Assembly (NCBI GenBank): GCA_011109175.1
Contig: RDEW01000010.1
Coordinates: forward strand, 417,837-481,836
Origin: Dicyema japonicum
Taxonomy: Eukaryota; Dicyemida; Rhombozoa; Dicyemidae
DNA length: 64,000 bases
Direction of reading: 5' to 3'
Shown here: positions 32,801-45,040 of the stretch, piece after piece
Position numbering within the stretch: the stretch's first letter is position 1
Layout of the letters: the number at the start of each line of letters is the position of its first letter
The notes under the pieces: model-generated
Databases searched by the model: none
What the model was told of the DNA's origin: nothing
The model's input: only the letters and a program-made list of their open reading frames with translations
Position numbers and translations under genes: made by a program

Positions 32801-35800
32801 TGGGAAAGCTGAGGGATCAAATGTTCACTAAGAAAAGGGAAATTGAAAATTTTGAAAGCACAGCGAATGGCCTGTTTGATGATTTGTCCGCTTTGGATTA
32901 TAAAATGAATGTTTTAGTAGATTTAAATTTTAGAAAATTCGAACTAAATTGCAAAATATTTCAAATTTTATTGCGAATTTGGGGAATTTCATCAAAAATT
33001 GGAAAACTAGAATAAATGACCTCACTGATGCGAACAGTCTAATTGCCCACGTGCTATATTCTGCCGCCATTTACAGATATTGTGGAATGATGACTGAGGA
33101 CCAAAGGCGTATCTTCAAACGGGAATGTGCTAAAACTATCAACGATATTTTTGGATTCTCATTTAAGACCGAGGCTAACCAGGTTATTACCCCATGGATT
33201 GTCATTCACCAAGAAATGGTATTTTTATTAAATATTGTAGAAAATAAATGCGGAAAATCATCTGGATTCCGTTTTTGTTGATTTTAGGGACATTTTAAAG
33301 TCTCAGACGGAATGTCAATCCTTGTATAAAAACAGGGAGTTGGATTCTCTAATAAAAAATGAGGAAACCCCATTTAATCAGTTTTCAGTGAATAATTAAT
33401 TAGTGAACTAAAAATAAGCAACATATTTAACAAAGAAGAGCAATACAAAGTCGGACACAAATACAGATGTGACCACGCTGTAGAAAATTACTCAATGTTT
33501 GTCTTGTCACGTGTCCTCAGAGGTCACAGTCAGTGGTCACTTTTTATCGATCCGAATGACAAAATTAAATCTTTTGCCGATAAAAGTCCATTATAACTCT
33601 CACCTTAGATTATCAAACTCTTTCCCTTAAACACAACAACATCACTGAAATACTACGAAACTCCGTTAAAACTGGTAATTCTGGATAATTCCCATTAGGC
33701 GGCTGTTTTATTATACATGACATCGAGAAGGTGTCGTTGAACGAGGATCTAGTGAAGCTGTTCAGCAGAGAGTTTGTTTTTAGTGACAACTGTGCGCGTA
33801 TCACCATCGGAGGGGACAATATTTCCGTACACGACGATCTCTGTTTAATATTTGTGGTAGAAAATGTGACTGCTTTGGTCGAAAATTGTGATTATTCTTG
33901 TGATTTGGCAGCCTCTTTGAATTTGGGAAAAATCATTTCTTCCATGTTGATCGTTGATCTCAGCGACAGTTCCAGCGAATGCTTGCTGAAGGTAAACTCT
34001 GAGCTGTCGGGGACTATTATGAGGGACCACTATGCGCAACTTGAGAAATTGAACAAAAACATGTTAGCACGAAGGTTGGAATGTTTGAAACTATTTGTAA
34101 TAATTTGAATCACCTGTTAGACCAAAGCTGAATGCTTGGTTCAGTGTTTTGACGAATCAGGGAACTTTTCCTCCCACGTAGAGGAATTAATGGAAGAGGC
34201 TCGGAATCACCAGAACGAGTATAAGATCGCCAGTCTACGGAAATGCTACATCGATGAGATGAAGCAGTCCTTTGATACATTGATTTACGTTCTAACCTCA
34301 TTTTGGGTCAATGTTAAGTGGTTGTTTCCTACAAGCGACTCAGTGGTTGACCGCAAATTTATTTCCGTGATACAAATGTGTATTAACAGTGAGATTTCCG
34401 ATGGCAATACTGGTACATGTTGCTCATATTTAGCTATTATGAGCCAGGTTTCCACAGATTTACACTTATTCGGCATATTGAGACAGCTTGTTGACCTTTG
34501 TAGAGTTCAACTGCCTCATATAACCCATACGCTGCTATTTTTTACGTCATTCTCAATTTTGTGCCCACGTGGTTCTATTACCCGGGAAGATGTTGAACAT
34601 GCCATTCATTACTTCTTTTCATTTGATCCGCAAAGGAGATCAGATGAATTGGCCAAGAAGGACCTGTTCGGCAAATATTACTTAAGGAGGGACCTCACTG
34701 ATAAAGATAAATTAGGAGAGACTTTAAAATTGCTTTATAGCAAACCCGAGAAAGTTTGCTGGTTTATAAATTGAAGAGATGTGAGATTATGGAAGAATTT
34801 GTGAGGGATATTATGGGATTCTCTGTTGAGTGGGACAAGAGAAAGTCCATTGAGACGATTCTGTCCTATTCAGATTGTAGATCCCCCATTTGGATCGATA
34901 AAGGAGGTTAACGTCTTCAGTTTAATCAGTAGATGACTCAAGTAGCTATTCTGAGATATTACAGAAAATATGTAAGCGCAAAAAAACTCAGCCCCAATCA
35001 ATTTACTTTACAAATCACCGAACTATTACCCGTTTGTTTGATAAAATCAGAATTACGCCTGCTTATTTAATTTTGTTTGCAAAAAACAAAAATGATACCA
35101 ACTTTTATGTTTGACTATTTTTTAATTTCAGGACATTTACAGGGATTTTTCAGGCTTCCACGATAGATTCAGGCTTATCGTTATTTTTGGGACAAATTGT
35201 ATTTTTATTTAGATTTATATATTTATTTGATTATTTAAATTTATATTAAAATTATTATTAAAATGAATTTTAAATTTTTATTGAAACTATAATTTGTAGA
35301 TTTGAGAGAAAGCACAATAAATTTCATAAATTATGTGTTTGATGAGACACCGGCACGTAGTATTTCCAATTCTCCATGTACTTTCAACAAGGATCTTAAA
35401 AATATTATTTTGTTGAACAATTCTAAAGTATCAAAGAACCCCACCTCTTGCACCCACGTGATTTATGATAATTTATGTTTATTAGGTGGAAGACTCGGAA
35501 TGCGCTCCGTTTATGCCAATTTGGTTTGAAGGAGGATGCGAGCCGCTTAATGATTGAGAGATGGTGGGAAGTCTTAGAAGAATTGGAAAACAAATTCCAC
35601 GAGAATAGTCGATTGCTGTTAAAGGAGGTTGACTCATTACTGAGTTTGCTGGATGTTGAGACTTTGGGAATTAAAAATGGATTACAAAAATATATTTTGT
35701 ATGAAATAAATTACTGGCGGGAAATTTGGAGAAATTTAAATATAAAATCAATAAATTAATAGAGAATAAAAAATTAATCAAGAATATATATTTATATGTA

Positions 35801-36309
35801 ATAATAAATTTCCCTCCAAATTGTTTGAACATCGGGGGTTAAATTCTATTGATTGCCTTGATAAACTAAAGTACTGAATGATGATATTTCCAGGGATATA
35901 TTATTGTACCAAATAAATGTTCTGGAGAGCTGTCCCACTACTTTGAGATTTGATATGTTTGCTAATCCTCATCATATGTTTGACTGCTTATTTGAGGATA
36001 TTGGGGATTCGATAACCTGTGGTGACTTAGTATTAGATTCTGTATGATTTTGTGTGAATTGAAGACTGAGACTTCTAAGGATCGTCATAAAATCTTCTAC
36101 AGGCTTAATAATTTTAGGGGAAGAAGCACTGCTGGAGTTGATATTATTGGCAATGTTGTGCTGTCCTCCTCTGTTGGACTGATATGGGACAATATAATTA
36201 TCTGGGATTGTATTTGTAAATGTTAATTTGTAGTGTATGGAGTGATGGGTTGCACAATATTATTGCAGTTAACAATAATTTAATTGATATTATTAAATCT
36301 GAAAAATAA
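23850..36309 (+). CDS. DYNC2H1: Cytoplasmic dynein-2 (IFT) heavy chain, mini-intron gene
   Basis: Dozens of exons joined by 20-30 nt introns (e.g. 24650-24671, 26150-26172, 32191-32214). Proposed start MSSRPNKLYRQKLN at 23850; tail to about 27.1 kb. Linker 27.2-28.0 kb has RKNFPRF and IESVHGEVVPVHVDI, matching dynein-2 rather than dynein-1. AAA1 28.05-28.9 kb has FRFVYEYDF and NYEHLEEESL but no P-loop. AAA2: GDSCSGKTT (about 29283), NASPAFLRDLPVINMS and AVIFSLFWSFSGIL. AAA3: GEYGCGKTL (about 30358) and IFIEDFN. AAA4 is degenerate. Stalk coiled coils lie near 32.0-32.3 and 32.8-33.0 kb around a microtubule-binding region (WESAKNLFLSS, FYDKDNID). AAA5: NDLTDANSLIAHVLYSAAIY. C-terminal domain: LRFDMFANPHHMFDCLFEDI and GVDIIGNVVLSSS. 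The family moves intraflagellar-transport trains back along cilia. Some junctions (28.68-28.75, 34.8-35.3, 36.2 kb) are unresolved. Confidence 0.8.
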
Positions 36310-36363
36310 TTTAACATATTTAATATTAGTGTTTTTTGGTGTGGCGAGTATTTAGACCAGTTA

Positions 36364-36371
36364 GTAATTAT
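36364..36371. repeat. Left target-site duplication GTAATTAT
   Basis: Perfect 8-bp match to 37548-37555 on the other side of the element. Confidence 0.85.
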
Positions 36372-37547
36372 TAGGGCGGAAATTGTCTTATTTGTCCTAT
36401 TTCAATAATAAAATTGTCCTAAAATAGGACATAATTATTTTAATTATTTTTTTTAATTTTGTTAGATTTTTTCATTTCTTTTTAAATCGCAAGTTATAAA
36501 TTGTTTTTTGTATACTAGCAGTTTTCAGCCGGGTGGCATAGTGATTAGGTGTCAGGCTAAAGTGGCTTAGGTTACGGGTTCGATTCTCGCTGCTGTTCAC
36601 CTGGTGGAAGGTTCCACGCATCTACGATGCCAAAAGGGTTTGACGAGTGACGCCGTCATCAGTGGATATTCACTGCGGAACTGGATAGTTTAAAATGGAC
36701 CCACACACAAGAAAAAGAAGTGAAGATCATTCCTTGGTTCTACGATTAGTTAGAATTAACTGTTCTTTACTTAAATAAAGTGTGTGTCCTGCCTATGTGA
36801 CGCTATAGATATTATGGCTATCGTGAAAAGGCTATTATTATTAGCAGTTTTCATTTAATGGCAGGTTTATTTTTTCTCAATTATTGAAACTATTAGAACT
36901 CAGAGGCAAAATAAAGAATTAATTTCTAAAGCAATTAATTAAAAACTCATACATATTTACAAGAACACCTAAAGGAGATTTATTCTACCAAAATGCTCTA
37001 AGATAGAAAATCATCTAACAATACTACACCGATCTACATCTTAATAGAAAAGACATCAGACTGAATGCTTCAAGTATAGAAACCAATCAACTTTTCCTTA
37101 CTTAAGATAAAAAAAACTGGATATCTTTTTGGTTAAAGCATTTTAAATGCCGATATTCCACTTAAATCAGGGAATATGTTTGCCAATCCAAATTAGGGAA
37201 TTAGAGAATTGTTATATAAAAAGCTGTTAAATTATCCTGTTCCTTCATTTATATTATTGAATTACAGAAAACATTAAAAACAATTCTATTTAATTATTGA
37301 TGAAAGTAACATTATATTTTTTTTAATTTCCATATCAATGCTCTAAAATGATTCTTGATTAGTTTTTTTGAGAAAATTTGAGCCCAGATTAAGTATTTGT
37401 GATATTTTGTTTATATTTGAACGCTAAAAATACAAAATAATTCAAAAATAAAAAAATAATAAAATTGTCCTATTTTTGTCTTAAGATGTCCTAATTGTAC
37501 TATTTTGTTTTAAAATGTCCTAAAAATGTCTTATTATTTCCGCCCTA
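36372..37547. mobile_element. Non-autonomous hAT-like element with nested SINE
   Basis: Starts TAGGGCGGAAATTGTCTTAT and ends with the inverse (AAGACAT...TATTTCCGCCCTA), flanked by the 8-bp duplication GTAATTAT. Subterminal repeats of GTCCTAWWATAGGAC type occur at both ends. The interior has no coding capacity. A 314-bp SINE with its own duplication sits inside, so the host element is about 850 bp without it. The interior 36930-37150 has an inverted relative at 56140-56370. An 8-bp duplication and T/CAGGG-like tips favour the hAT superfamily. Confidence 0.8.
36528..36841 (+). repeat. Full-length tRNA-derived SINE with 12-bp target duplication
   Basis: 314 bp. The head has an A box (TGGCATAGTGATTAGG, from 36534) and a B box (GGGTTCGATTC, 36576-36586) of RNA polymerase III promoters. 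The body includes GTTCCACGCATCTACGATGC and GACGAGTGACGCCGTCATCA. The tail is ATTATGGCTATCGTGAAAAG, then GCTATTATTATTA. A 12-bp direct repeat TAGCAGTTTTCA flanks it (36516-36527 and 36842-36853). The tail matches the 3' end of family A LINEs. A second complete copy lies at 56844-57158. Confidence 0.9.
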
Positions 37548-37689
37548 GTAATTATCGTCGGAAGGTTGAGTTGATGATAGGTATTAACAAGGAAATCAAA
37601 GAGTGTATTAGTTAGCTTCTCCAGTTTGTGGTGTACTATGACGCAGTTATGGTATTTTAGCTTTTTCGCCCACTAATGTATATAATTTC

Positions 37690-38230
37690 TAGTCTATTTT
37701 CTTAATGGTCTCAAGAATAAGTCTCCAACAATACTAGGATTAAAGTTGGATACTCTCCTGACATTCGGCCAACATGTCAATGACGTTATTACCAAAGTCA
37801 GGAGGAGGACCAACATATTGAAAATTTTGTCCCGATCACCAATCGGGCACAACACCTTCTTACTACAGAAAATTACAGACAATACATACTGCCAGTAATC
37901 GAATATGCATGTCCCTCCTGGAGCTCGATGATTTCTGAATCGTCGTCTCAAAGATTAGAAGCCGCACAACTTGCTGCCTTGAAAATAATAAATAAGAAAA
38001 CTGTGGATAACGTATTGAATGTTAAAGAACACCTAAGGTGGAGAGTGAAGTCATTTCTACAGTGGGCAATAAAAACCGACTGTCCGCTTTCACTTTCTAT
38101 ATCTGACTATCTAGAAAATGCGGGAAATCTATGGAGAATGAGACCGTCCCCGTTTCTACCAATTCTGTTGGATCTTCGAGGACCCCGAACGAGAGCCAGA
38201 ACCCGAAAAACTGGGATCACTTAGTTAGTA
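37690..38230 (+). pseudogene. Jockey-like retrotransposon C-terminal fragment (family B)
   Basis: The plus strand reads LGLKLDTLLTFGQHVNDVI, TKVRRRTNILKILS, a decayed VIEYACPSW segment, then RLEAAQLAALKIINKKT and a tail ending RARTRKTGIT-stop. This is the thumb and C-terminus of a Jockey/CR1-type RT. A frame change near 37900 splits it. Confidence 0.7.
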
Positions 38231-38539
38231 GTTAACTTTTAACTTTTTCTAATCCGGTGATCTTGGGGTAAAAAATGGTCTCAAGAGTTTAGGAAACCCT
38301 AAGTTTTGAAATGGGTAAGCATCGGATCCACCAATGTCCGGGTTCAAACCCGTCTAATCTAAACTGATGGAACTTGCCTTGAAAAGGAATAAGGGAATTA
38401 TTAATTCTAGAATGTTCCTAATAAATTGTTTAAACTTTAGTAAATTTAAACTAATGAATTAGTCGACTGAAATCTATGTAAACGGGAAAACAGTTTATTA
38501 CGAAACAAGACAAACAAATAATTCAGCTGATAGAATGGA

Positions 38540-41260
38540 ATTTTTTTGGTTGCGGTTGGTGACACATCTCAAATTGCACTAATGTCTTTTCCACTCTTTT
38601 CAAACTCTCTGTTCACGCTAGCATCCTTCAATGTTCGAGGACTAAAGTCGTCGGTCATTCTGCCAGGATCTGAAAAGGTACAGCATTACTATCTGCTGCC
38701 TGCAAGAGACCAAAGTCAAAGAAGGAATTAACAAACAAAATGCTGACCACGACCTTATCTTGCTTCCTTCGGCCTGTTACCACTACGGAATGGGCTTTGC
38801 GGTGGATATCAGAATCCGGGAATATATAAAAAGAATATGGAAAGTGAATGACAGAATATGCGTAATTCAATTGGAAACTGGATCTAACTCTACAATTATA
38901 AATGTATATGCACCTACATCTCCAAGAGTCTCTAAAAACCCAACGGAACTGGATGACTTTTACAGTTCACTATCCAACCCTTATGGAAATATCCACGAGC
39001 TATCTACTTTACATAAGTGGAGATTGGAACGCGAAGGTCGGACCCATGGGAGAGGTCGGAGGAACATGTCTGGAGCAACTATGGCCAACTTGCGATTAAT
39101 AAACAATTATTCATTTGCAACACAGCATTCCAGCACCCTGCAAGGCATCTCACGACCTGGACTGGAGAACGCCGAGATTCAAATGGACATGTAATCAAAA
39201 TATATAACCAAAATGACTACATTCTGTGTCGACAATCACAGAAGGCCCTAGTCTCAAATGGCCGAACATATGGAGGAACGTAACATCGAGTGACCATAAA
39301 CAATTGGAAATCAATCTTCTCCTAAAGAAGATATGCAGTCGAACTCTTAAGAAACAATTGTCCACAGAAATAACAATTCAGCTAAAATATCACAAACCTT
39401 AGAACTGATCAATCTCAATCTACTTGCTGGAAGTTTATGGAGTAAACTCGTGAACAAAATAAAATCAGTGGCTAATCACACGATTGAGACAATTTCCAAA
39501 ACCTTCAAAGGAGTACATGACTCACATATAGATCACCTCTCACATTTACAAAAGGATCTACACATCAAATGCATGAACACCAACGACAAAGTGAAGGCAA
39601 TTGAGTCCAAAATCTAAAGAAACAAAATTATGCGAGAAATTATGAAAAAATGCCAGATAAACCACGAAACAGAGCTACAAAATCTTGCAAAAGACTTAGG
39701 AAAGTACAAGCACGAAGCGCAAATGTATGCATCTGTAAAAGAAGCTAGCGCAAAGAAAAAATCTGAAAATCTAAAAGTTCATGATGAACTCGGAAGAACC
39801 ATATACAACAACCAGGAACGCACAGACACCATAGCTGATCACTTCGAAAAATATTTCAATTTTGATAACGAAGAAACTCTTTATCCGTTTAATGGAGTCC
39901 CAAAAAGCTATCATTAGAAATAACTTTAACAGAAGTTAAAAAGAATGTGACCAGACTAAACAACTCAAAAGCCCCAGGCACAGATAATGTTAATGCAGAG
40001 CTCATGAAATAAACTCCTGAAGAGTTTCAAAGTTAAGACCAAGTATACTACTCAATTCACTGCAAAATTCTATCGCTAATTGCTTTGGACAGAATAAAAG
40101 CCCCACTACGTGGATTTATCGGAGCCAGCCAAAGTGGGTTTGTTTCTGGAAGATCAACTTCCGATGCCGTTTGGAGCCACAAATGGATGTGTGCTTCATG
40201 CCAAAAACATAAAGAGGAGTACTGCATAATGGGAATCGATCTATCTAAGGGATTTGACTCAATCAGCTGAGTCAAGATGATACAAATATTAACACCATTA
40301 CTCGAGGAAGATTGCATCAGAATAATTCGTTATCTACTCTCCTCCCTCAACTATTTATCCAGCTCGGAAATCAGAAATCCAGAGTATTCGGAACAAACAA
40401 GAGCACCCTCAAGGAGACGCCCTATTTCCGGTCATATTCATCGCATATCTGGAGGCGACCCTACGAGATGCCAGGAATAATATCCCCAGACATATATTGG
40501 AAGTCATCTTCGCAGATGACATAGATCTCACGGCAACAGACCACCAATTAGAAAATATTATCGACAAATTGGCCAAAACATTTGAAAAATCATTCCTAAA
40601 AATTAACACCGAGAAAACAGAATATGCTATAGTAAGGCGATGCAAACAACACACGAGAAAAATGGAGCATACGAAGAAAACTCGGCACTTTCTTAGGAGA
40701 TACAGAAGACATACTACGAAGAAAATCACTAGCATCCTTCGCTCTTAAAAGACTAAACAAGGCATGGTTACGAGGTAAACAAATTTCTGCCTCTTTAAAA
40801 ATCAAATTATACAATATGTTCGTAAAACCGGTTTTACTGTACAACTCTTCTACCTGGGCACTCACAAAGCCTGAAATGGAAAGTCTGAACTTTTTTCATA
40901 GAATGCAGCTCAGATACATTCTAAGAATTTCCTGGCCAAAGCACATCTCAAACAAATACCTCTATTCCCATTACGATATCCACCTATTGGACGGAGAAAT
41001 AAGAAGTAACAGATAAGGCTTCTTTGGTCACATCTTAAGAATGGACAAGAATACTTTTGCTAATCTCGAGATGGAACACCACTATGCTCCTCACCGGGAT
41101 CGACTTTCCGGGGAAGACCACGAATTACTCTACCAACCCTTCTACATCAAGACCCAACTTCGATTGGGAAAGGGTTGACGTCGGCAGATGATCTTGATCA
41201 CCTGAGGGACTTATCGAGGAACAGAGATAACTGGAAGCGATTAACAAAACGCATCCAGGA
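38540..41260 (+). pseudogene. Near full-length family A EN-RT retrotransposon, decayed
   Basis: Collinear with the intact copy: LASFNVRGLKSS, a damaged SLQETKV region, YGMGFAVDIRIREYI, KVNDRICVIQLETG, INVYAPTSPRVSKNP, SGDWNAKVG, HPARHLTTWTGERRD, NQNDYILCRQ (EN); then the linker (39630-39917), SQSGFVSGRSTSDAVWSHKW, IMGIDLSKGFDSIS, VIFADDIDLTATD (core changed to FADDID), LYNMFVKPVLLYNSSTWAL and FFGHILRMD. It is broken by many frameshifts and stops. The 3' end near 41260 repeats GTGCTCATTAATAATAA twice. Confidence 0.85.
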
Positions 41261-41957
41261 GATGGGGTGCTCATTAATAATAAGCGAGATAACTTTACTA
41301 ACGTTGTTTTGCGGTGTGCTCATTAATAATAATAGAATGAAATGACTGTTTCCCCTGACAACTTCCAGAGAAATCCTTTGGAACAACCATTCGGTTTCCC
41401 GACGCTCAGTTCTGTCTCATCTATATAAATTGTTTAATAAGAAAAATTATAAAAATTCATTTATGATAGATATGAAGTGAACTGAAATCCGTGATAATAT
41501 TTTTTCCAGACAGTTACGTTTTTTTGGCAAACGAATTTGAATAGTGAATCAACTACAAAATTCATGTTATTCTTCATATTTGAAATTATCGTAAATAAGT
41601 CTCTTCGGATCTTTTAACTTTGATTTGGTTTGTCTAGTTATTAATTTTTAATTTGATTTTTAAAACACTGATCCATTTTGGAATAAAGTACTGCGAAAAA
41701 CAATTTGAGACAGTTGGCAAAGATAGAAATATCTAGGATTATAAATAAAAGCGCCTATTTATCTTTTGATCCACGGATATTTGGTCTCTTGAATTAATGA
41801 TATACGATTCAAAGTATTTTAAAGAGAAAAAAATCAGTTTTTCAATTAATTCAACATAATTTCATATGGAAAACTAATTATCGTGGTCCTTCCTAGTGGT
41901 TAATTGATCGGAAGGTCGAGTTGGTTTGTTGGTGCACTGTGGTATAGCTCAAAAACT

Positions 41958-42200
41958 GCTCTTTTACTCAGAGCCATATAAGCTATATCTCTGTTCAGGC
42001 AGTACACACACTTTATTTAAATAAAGAACAGTTATGATAACTAATCGTAGAGGGATAACTAAGGAATATTCTTCAATTCGTTTTTTGTTGGGTGTATTTA
42101 CTTTATAGACAAAATGTTCACCGATGAAGGCGTCACTCGTCAAGCAAAGGCTCGTAGATGCGTGGAACCATCAACCGGAATGTACATTAGCGAGAATTAA
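41958..42200 (-). repeat. tRNA-derived SINE, 5'-truncated copy
   Basis: The reverse complement starts just after the B box (TTCTCGCTAATGTACATTCC), then GGTTCCACGCATCTACGAGC, GACGAGTGACGCCTTCATC, CTACGATTAGTTATCATAAC, TGTTCTTTATTTAAATAAAG and the end TATATGGCTCTGAGTAAAAG. This preserves the full-length order without the tRNA head. Confidence 0.75.
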
Positions 42201-42229
42201 TCATCAGGACTCTTTCACACTACGAATGG

Positions 42230-43440
42230 AAGAAGACTATTGTATGGATCGAAGCGAAGACAGAGAGACCGAAGAATGATCCTGCTAACTACCGCCCGAT
42301 CAGCCTGATTCGGTCAATTTCAAAAATTATTGAAAAATTGTCTTCTGGAAGATTACAAATCAGCTGGAAAAAGAAGACTACTTCAGAAATGATCAAGTTG
42401 GTTTTCGCCCAGGACGGTCATGCGGTAATTGCTTGTTTCATCTCCATTCCGAGTTATGCATAGCCAAAGAATCCAAATGTCTCCTGAATGTCATATGTCT
42501 CAATATATCAAGAGCATTTGACAGTGTTAACCACAGAGTCATAATCGATCAGTAATCTCAGACGGGAGCTTAAAGGAACTAGTGAATTGGGTGAAAGTAT
42601 ACCTAGAAGGAAGAAAGTCCCATGTTAGATGCGGACGCTATTTTTCGAATATGATATTATTGAAGAGAGGAGTCCCACAAGGATCAATTTTGAGCCCTCT
42701 ATTGTTTAATGTTATAATGGCCGGTTTCCCGTCTCCGTCTACACCGAGTACGAGATCTCTGATATACGCAGACGACGTGCTACTGTCTGATATCTCGAGA
42801 TCGAGCACGATCTCAGAGAAGAGACTCAATATGTACATGGAAGAGATAAAAGACTGGTGTTGTCTTCATGGGCGAAAACTGTCAAGAAAAATCTAGTGCA
42901 ATAATGTTCCTCGGTCGGAATGGTAAAGTAAATCAGAAAGACTCCATATGCGGAATCAACATTGTGAGCTCCCTGAAGTATCTCGAAACAGCTTTTGAGA
43001 AATCTGGGAGTACATTGTGCGATTTTAAACTCAAAAGGAAGAAAGCCCCCATGCGTTATTGTGTATGAGGAAATTGAGACTTTCATTTTTTCACGTACGA
43101 TCATTCCATCACTCCTTTATGGACTGGGAAAATGGTATTACACTGCATACAAAGAGCGTTTTATCTTGCTTCTTGAAAAATCGAGGAGAGCAGGGATCAA
43201 GATTGCCTTACACAAAAGGCTCGACGAGAAGCTAGATGAAGATGAAAATTTGCTAGTAATGTCGATAAAAGATGCAGCAGAAAAAAGGATGGTAAACTAC
43301 CTGAAAAAAAGATGCCATCATTGACTCTTATGTTGCAGCACAGAATATACGCAGAAAAGAGTCCAAGCATTTGCAGGACTTGCGGCATGAGGCCAAATGA
43401 CTCCCTATTTAATTTTTCCTTGCTAATAAAGTTGTTAAAG
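42230..43440 (+). pseudogene. Jockey-like RT fragment (family C)
   Basis: Blocks in order: NDPANYRPISLIRSISKIIE (RT 1-2), a decayed VFAQDG/LNISRAFDSVN motif A, WVKVYLEGRKSHVRCGRYFS, LKRGVPQGSILSPLLFNVIM (B), LIYADDVLLSDI (C), EIKDWCCLHG, SLKYLETAFEKSG and IIPSLLYGL. The endonuclease half is missing (5' truncation near the SINE). Several frameshifts. A second shorter copy is at 44490-45040. Confidence 0.8.
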
Positions 43441-44010
43441 TTAATAAGTCTATTTTGAATGGAATTATATGTTCATGAAATGAATTATCAGTTAGTTAAT
43501 AATTCCCCAATGTTCTTATCATACTCGTGTTCAATGTCCCAAAAATGGGAGATAATTGTACGGGCTTATGGGGACCTCAATCACCAACTCACTCCTTATT
43601 TCCCACTTTCCTACAAACTAGATCACCAGAGCGTCGGTATTTGGTTTGTGTTCTTGTTAGTGACATGTTCCTTTACAGGGGGTAAATATTTATCGATCCA
43701 CTCTATTGGTTAACAATATCAGCAAATACAATAATTCTTATCTGAGAAAAGTCAGCTCACATTCCATAAATACTACATTTTTTGAAATGAATTAATAGAC
43801 TCAGGGACGCTGCAACATAGAGAAGGTATATATTTATTCACTACGTCTCGCTCTCAGAGAACGATGGTTTCCCTTAAAATCCTCATCGATGTTGCAAAGA
43901 ATAAACTCAAGCATGTTGATGTAGTTAATTTACTTACCCCCAGTCACTTCAAGTGAAGGAAACAGATGGCTGACAGAAAAGTAACAGCCAAAATGGACGC
44001 TCGTAGTGAT
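43441..44010. other. No gene supported
   Basis: An 84-codon open frame at 43459-43713 has no recognisable domain and could be chance. GTCACTTCAAGTGAAGGAAA at about 43945 resembles 45420-45440, marking a short dispersed repeat next to retroelement ends. Confidence 0.3.
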
Positions 44011-44013
44011 CAG

Positions 44014-44480
44014 TCAGATATCCGGTGTGGCGGAGAAATAGATGATGCACCTGAACAGAGAAAAGATTATTATTAGCACTTTCACGAGAGCCATAATATA
44101 TGTGCAACAAAAAATATAAGAATTAGTTAGCGTGTTCCAGGATTTTCTGTTCTTAGCCAGATCTCTCAGTGTGTCCAGATCATCAGCAGATGCCAATGTT
44201 TTCTTTGTGTCTTTCAGATCGCCTGTAAACGGTTTTCTTGGTCTTCCACGAAAGCGTTTTACATGGGAATAGTAATCTTCCATGGCAATATTCGGTGAGA
44301 TGTCGGGTCCAACCTCAGGAGGTGTCCAAAGAGTCTCCTACAATAGCTTATGATCTCAAGACTTATTGGTGTACATTCACATTATTATTATTTAAGCACT
44401 TCACGAGAGCCATACTAATCATAGCATGTGCAGCAAAAGAAACAAGGTTAGATGTCATCCTTTTCCATGCTCCCCTGTTC
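44014..44480 (-). pseudogene. Two 3' ends of family A retrotransposons, one beside the other
   Basis: 44283-44014 (-) encodes MEDYYSHVKRFRGRPRKPF and DDLDTLRDLAKNRKSWNTL, the C-terminus (intact copy: MEDHFMFEGKCFRGRPRMT, DDLDMLRSTACNRGGWKRL). 44480-44363 (-) repeats RNRGAWKRMTSNLVSFAAHA from another copy. Both run into TATTATGGCTCTCGTGAA followed by AGTGCT and AATAATAAT-type ends. The second copy apparently inserted beside or into the first. Confidence 0.7.
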
Positions 44481-44489
44481 CTAGCCATA

Positions 44490-45040
44490 TACACAGACGA
44501 CGTGCTACTGTCTGATGTGTTGAGATCGAGCATGATCTCAGAGAGGAGACTCAATGTGTATATAGAAGAGATAAAAGACTGGTGCGGTCTTCATGGGTTA
44601 AAACTGTCAGAAGAAAAATCTAGTGCAATGAGGTTCTTTGGTCGGTTTTATTATTGAGACTCAAAACGTATATGTTTTTATTTATTTTTCGATCATTCCA
44701 TCACTCCTTTATGGACTGGAAGGATGGTATTACACTGCACACAAAGAGCGTTTTATCTTGCTTCTTGAAATTGCAGGGATCAAGATTACCCTACACAAAA
44801 GGCTCGACGAGAAGCTAAATAAAGATGAAAATTTACTAGTAATGTCGATAAGAGATGCAGCTGAAAAAAAGGATGGAAAACTTTTTAAAAAGAGATGCCA
44901 TCATTGACTCGTATGTTGGAACACAGAATAAACGATAAGAGGGTCTGAGAGCTCAGATAAGAGTCCAAGCATTTGCAGCACTTGCGACATGAGGCCAACT
45001 AACTCCCTCTTTAATTTTCCTTGCTAATAAAGTTGTTAAA
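44490..45040 (+). pseudogene. Short family C RT copy
   Basis: Near-identical in parts to 42770-43440: YTDDVLLSDVLRSSMISERR, EIKDWCGLHGLKLSEEKSSA, then a replaced segment (44650-44690) and SIIPSLLYGLEGWYYTAHKE. YADD is changed to YTDD. It starts abruptly at 44490 next to the family A fragment and ends at the same TTGCTAATAAAGTTGTTAAA tail as its sister. Confidence 0.75.

Noticed and set aside
34110-34301. Minus-strand ORFs inside the dynein gene
   Set aside because: They lie opposite conserved dynein exons and have no motif of their own.
38240-38400. tRNA-like T arm (GTCCGGGTTCAAACCCG)
   Set aside because: No acceptor, D or anticodon stems could be drawn around it; at most a remnant of a tRNA-derived repeat.
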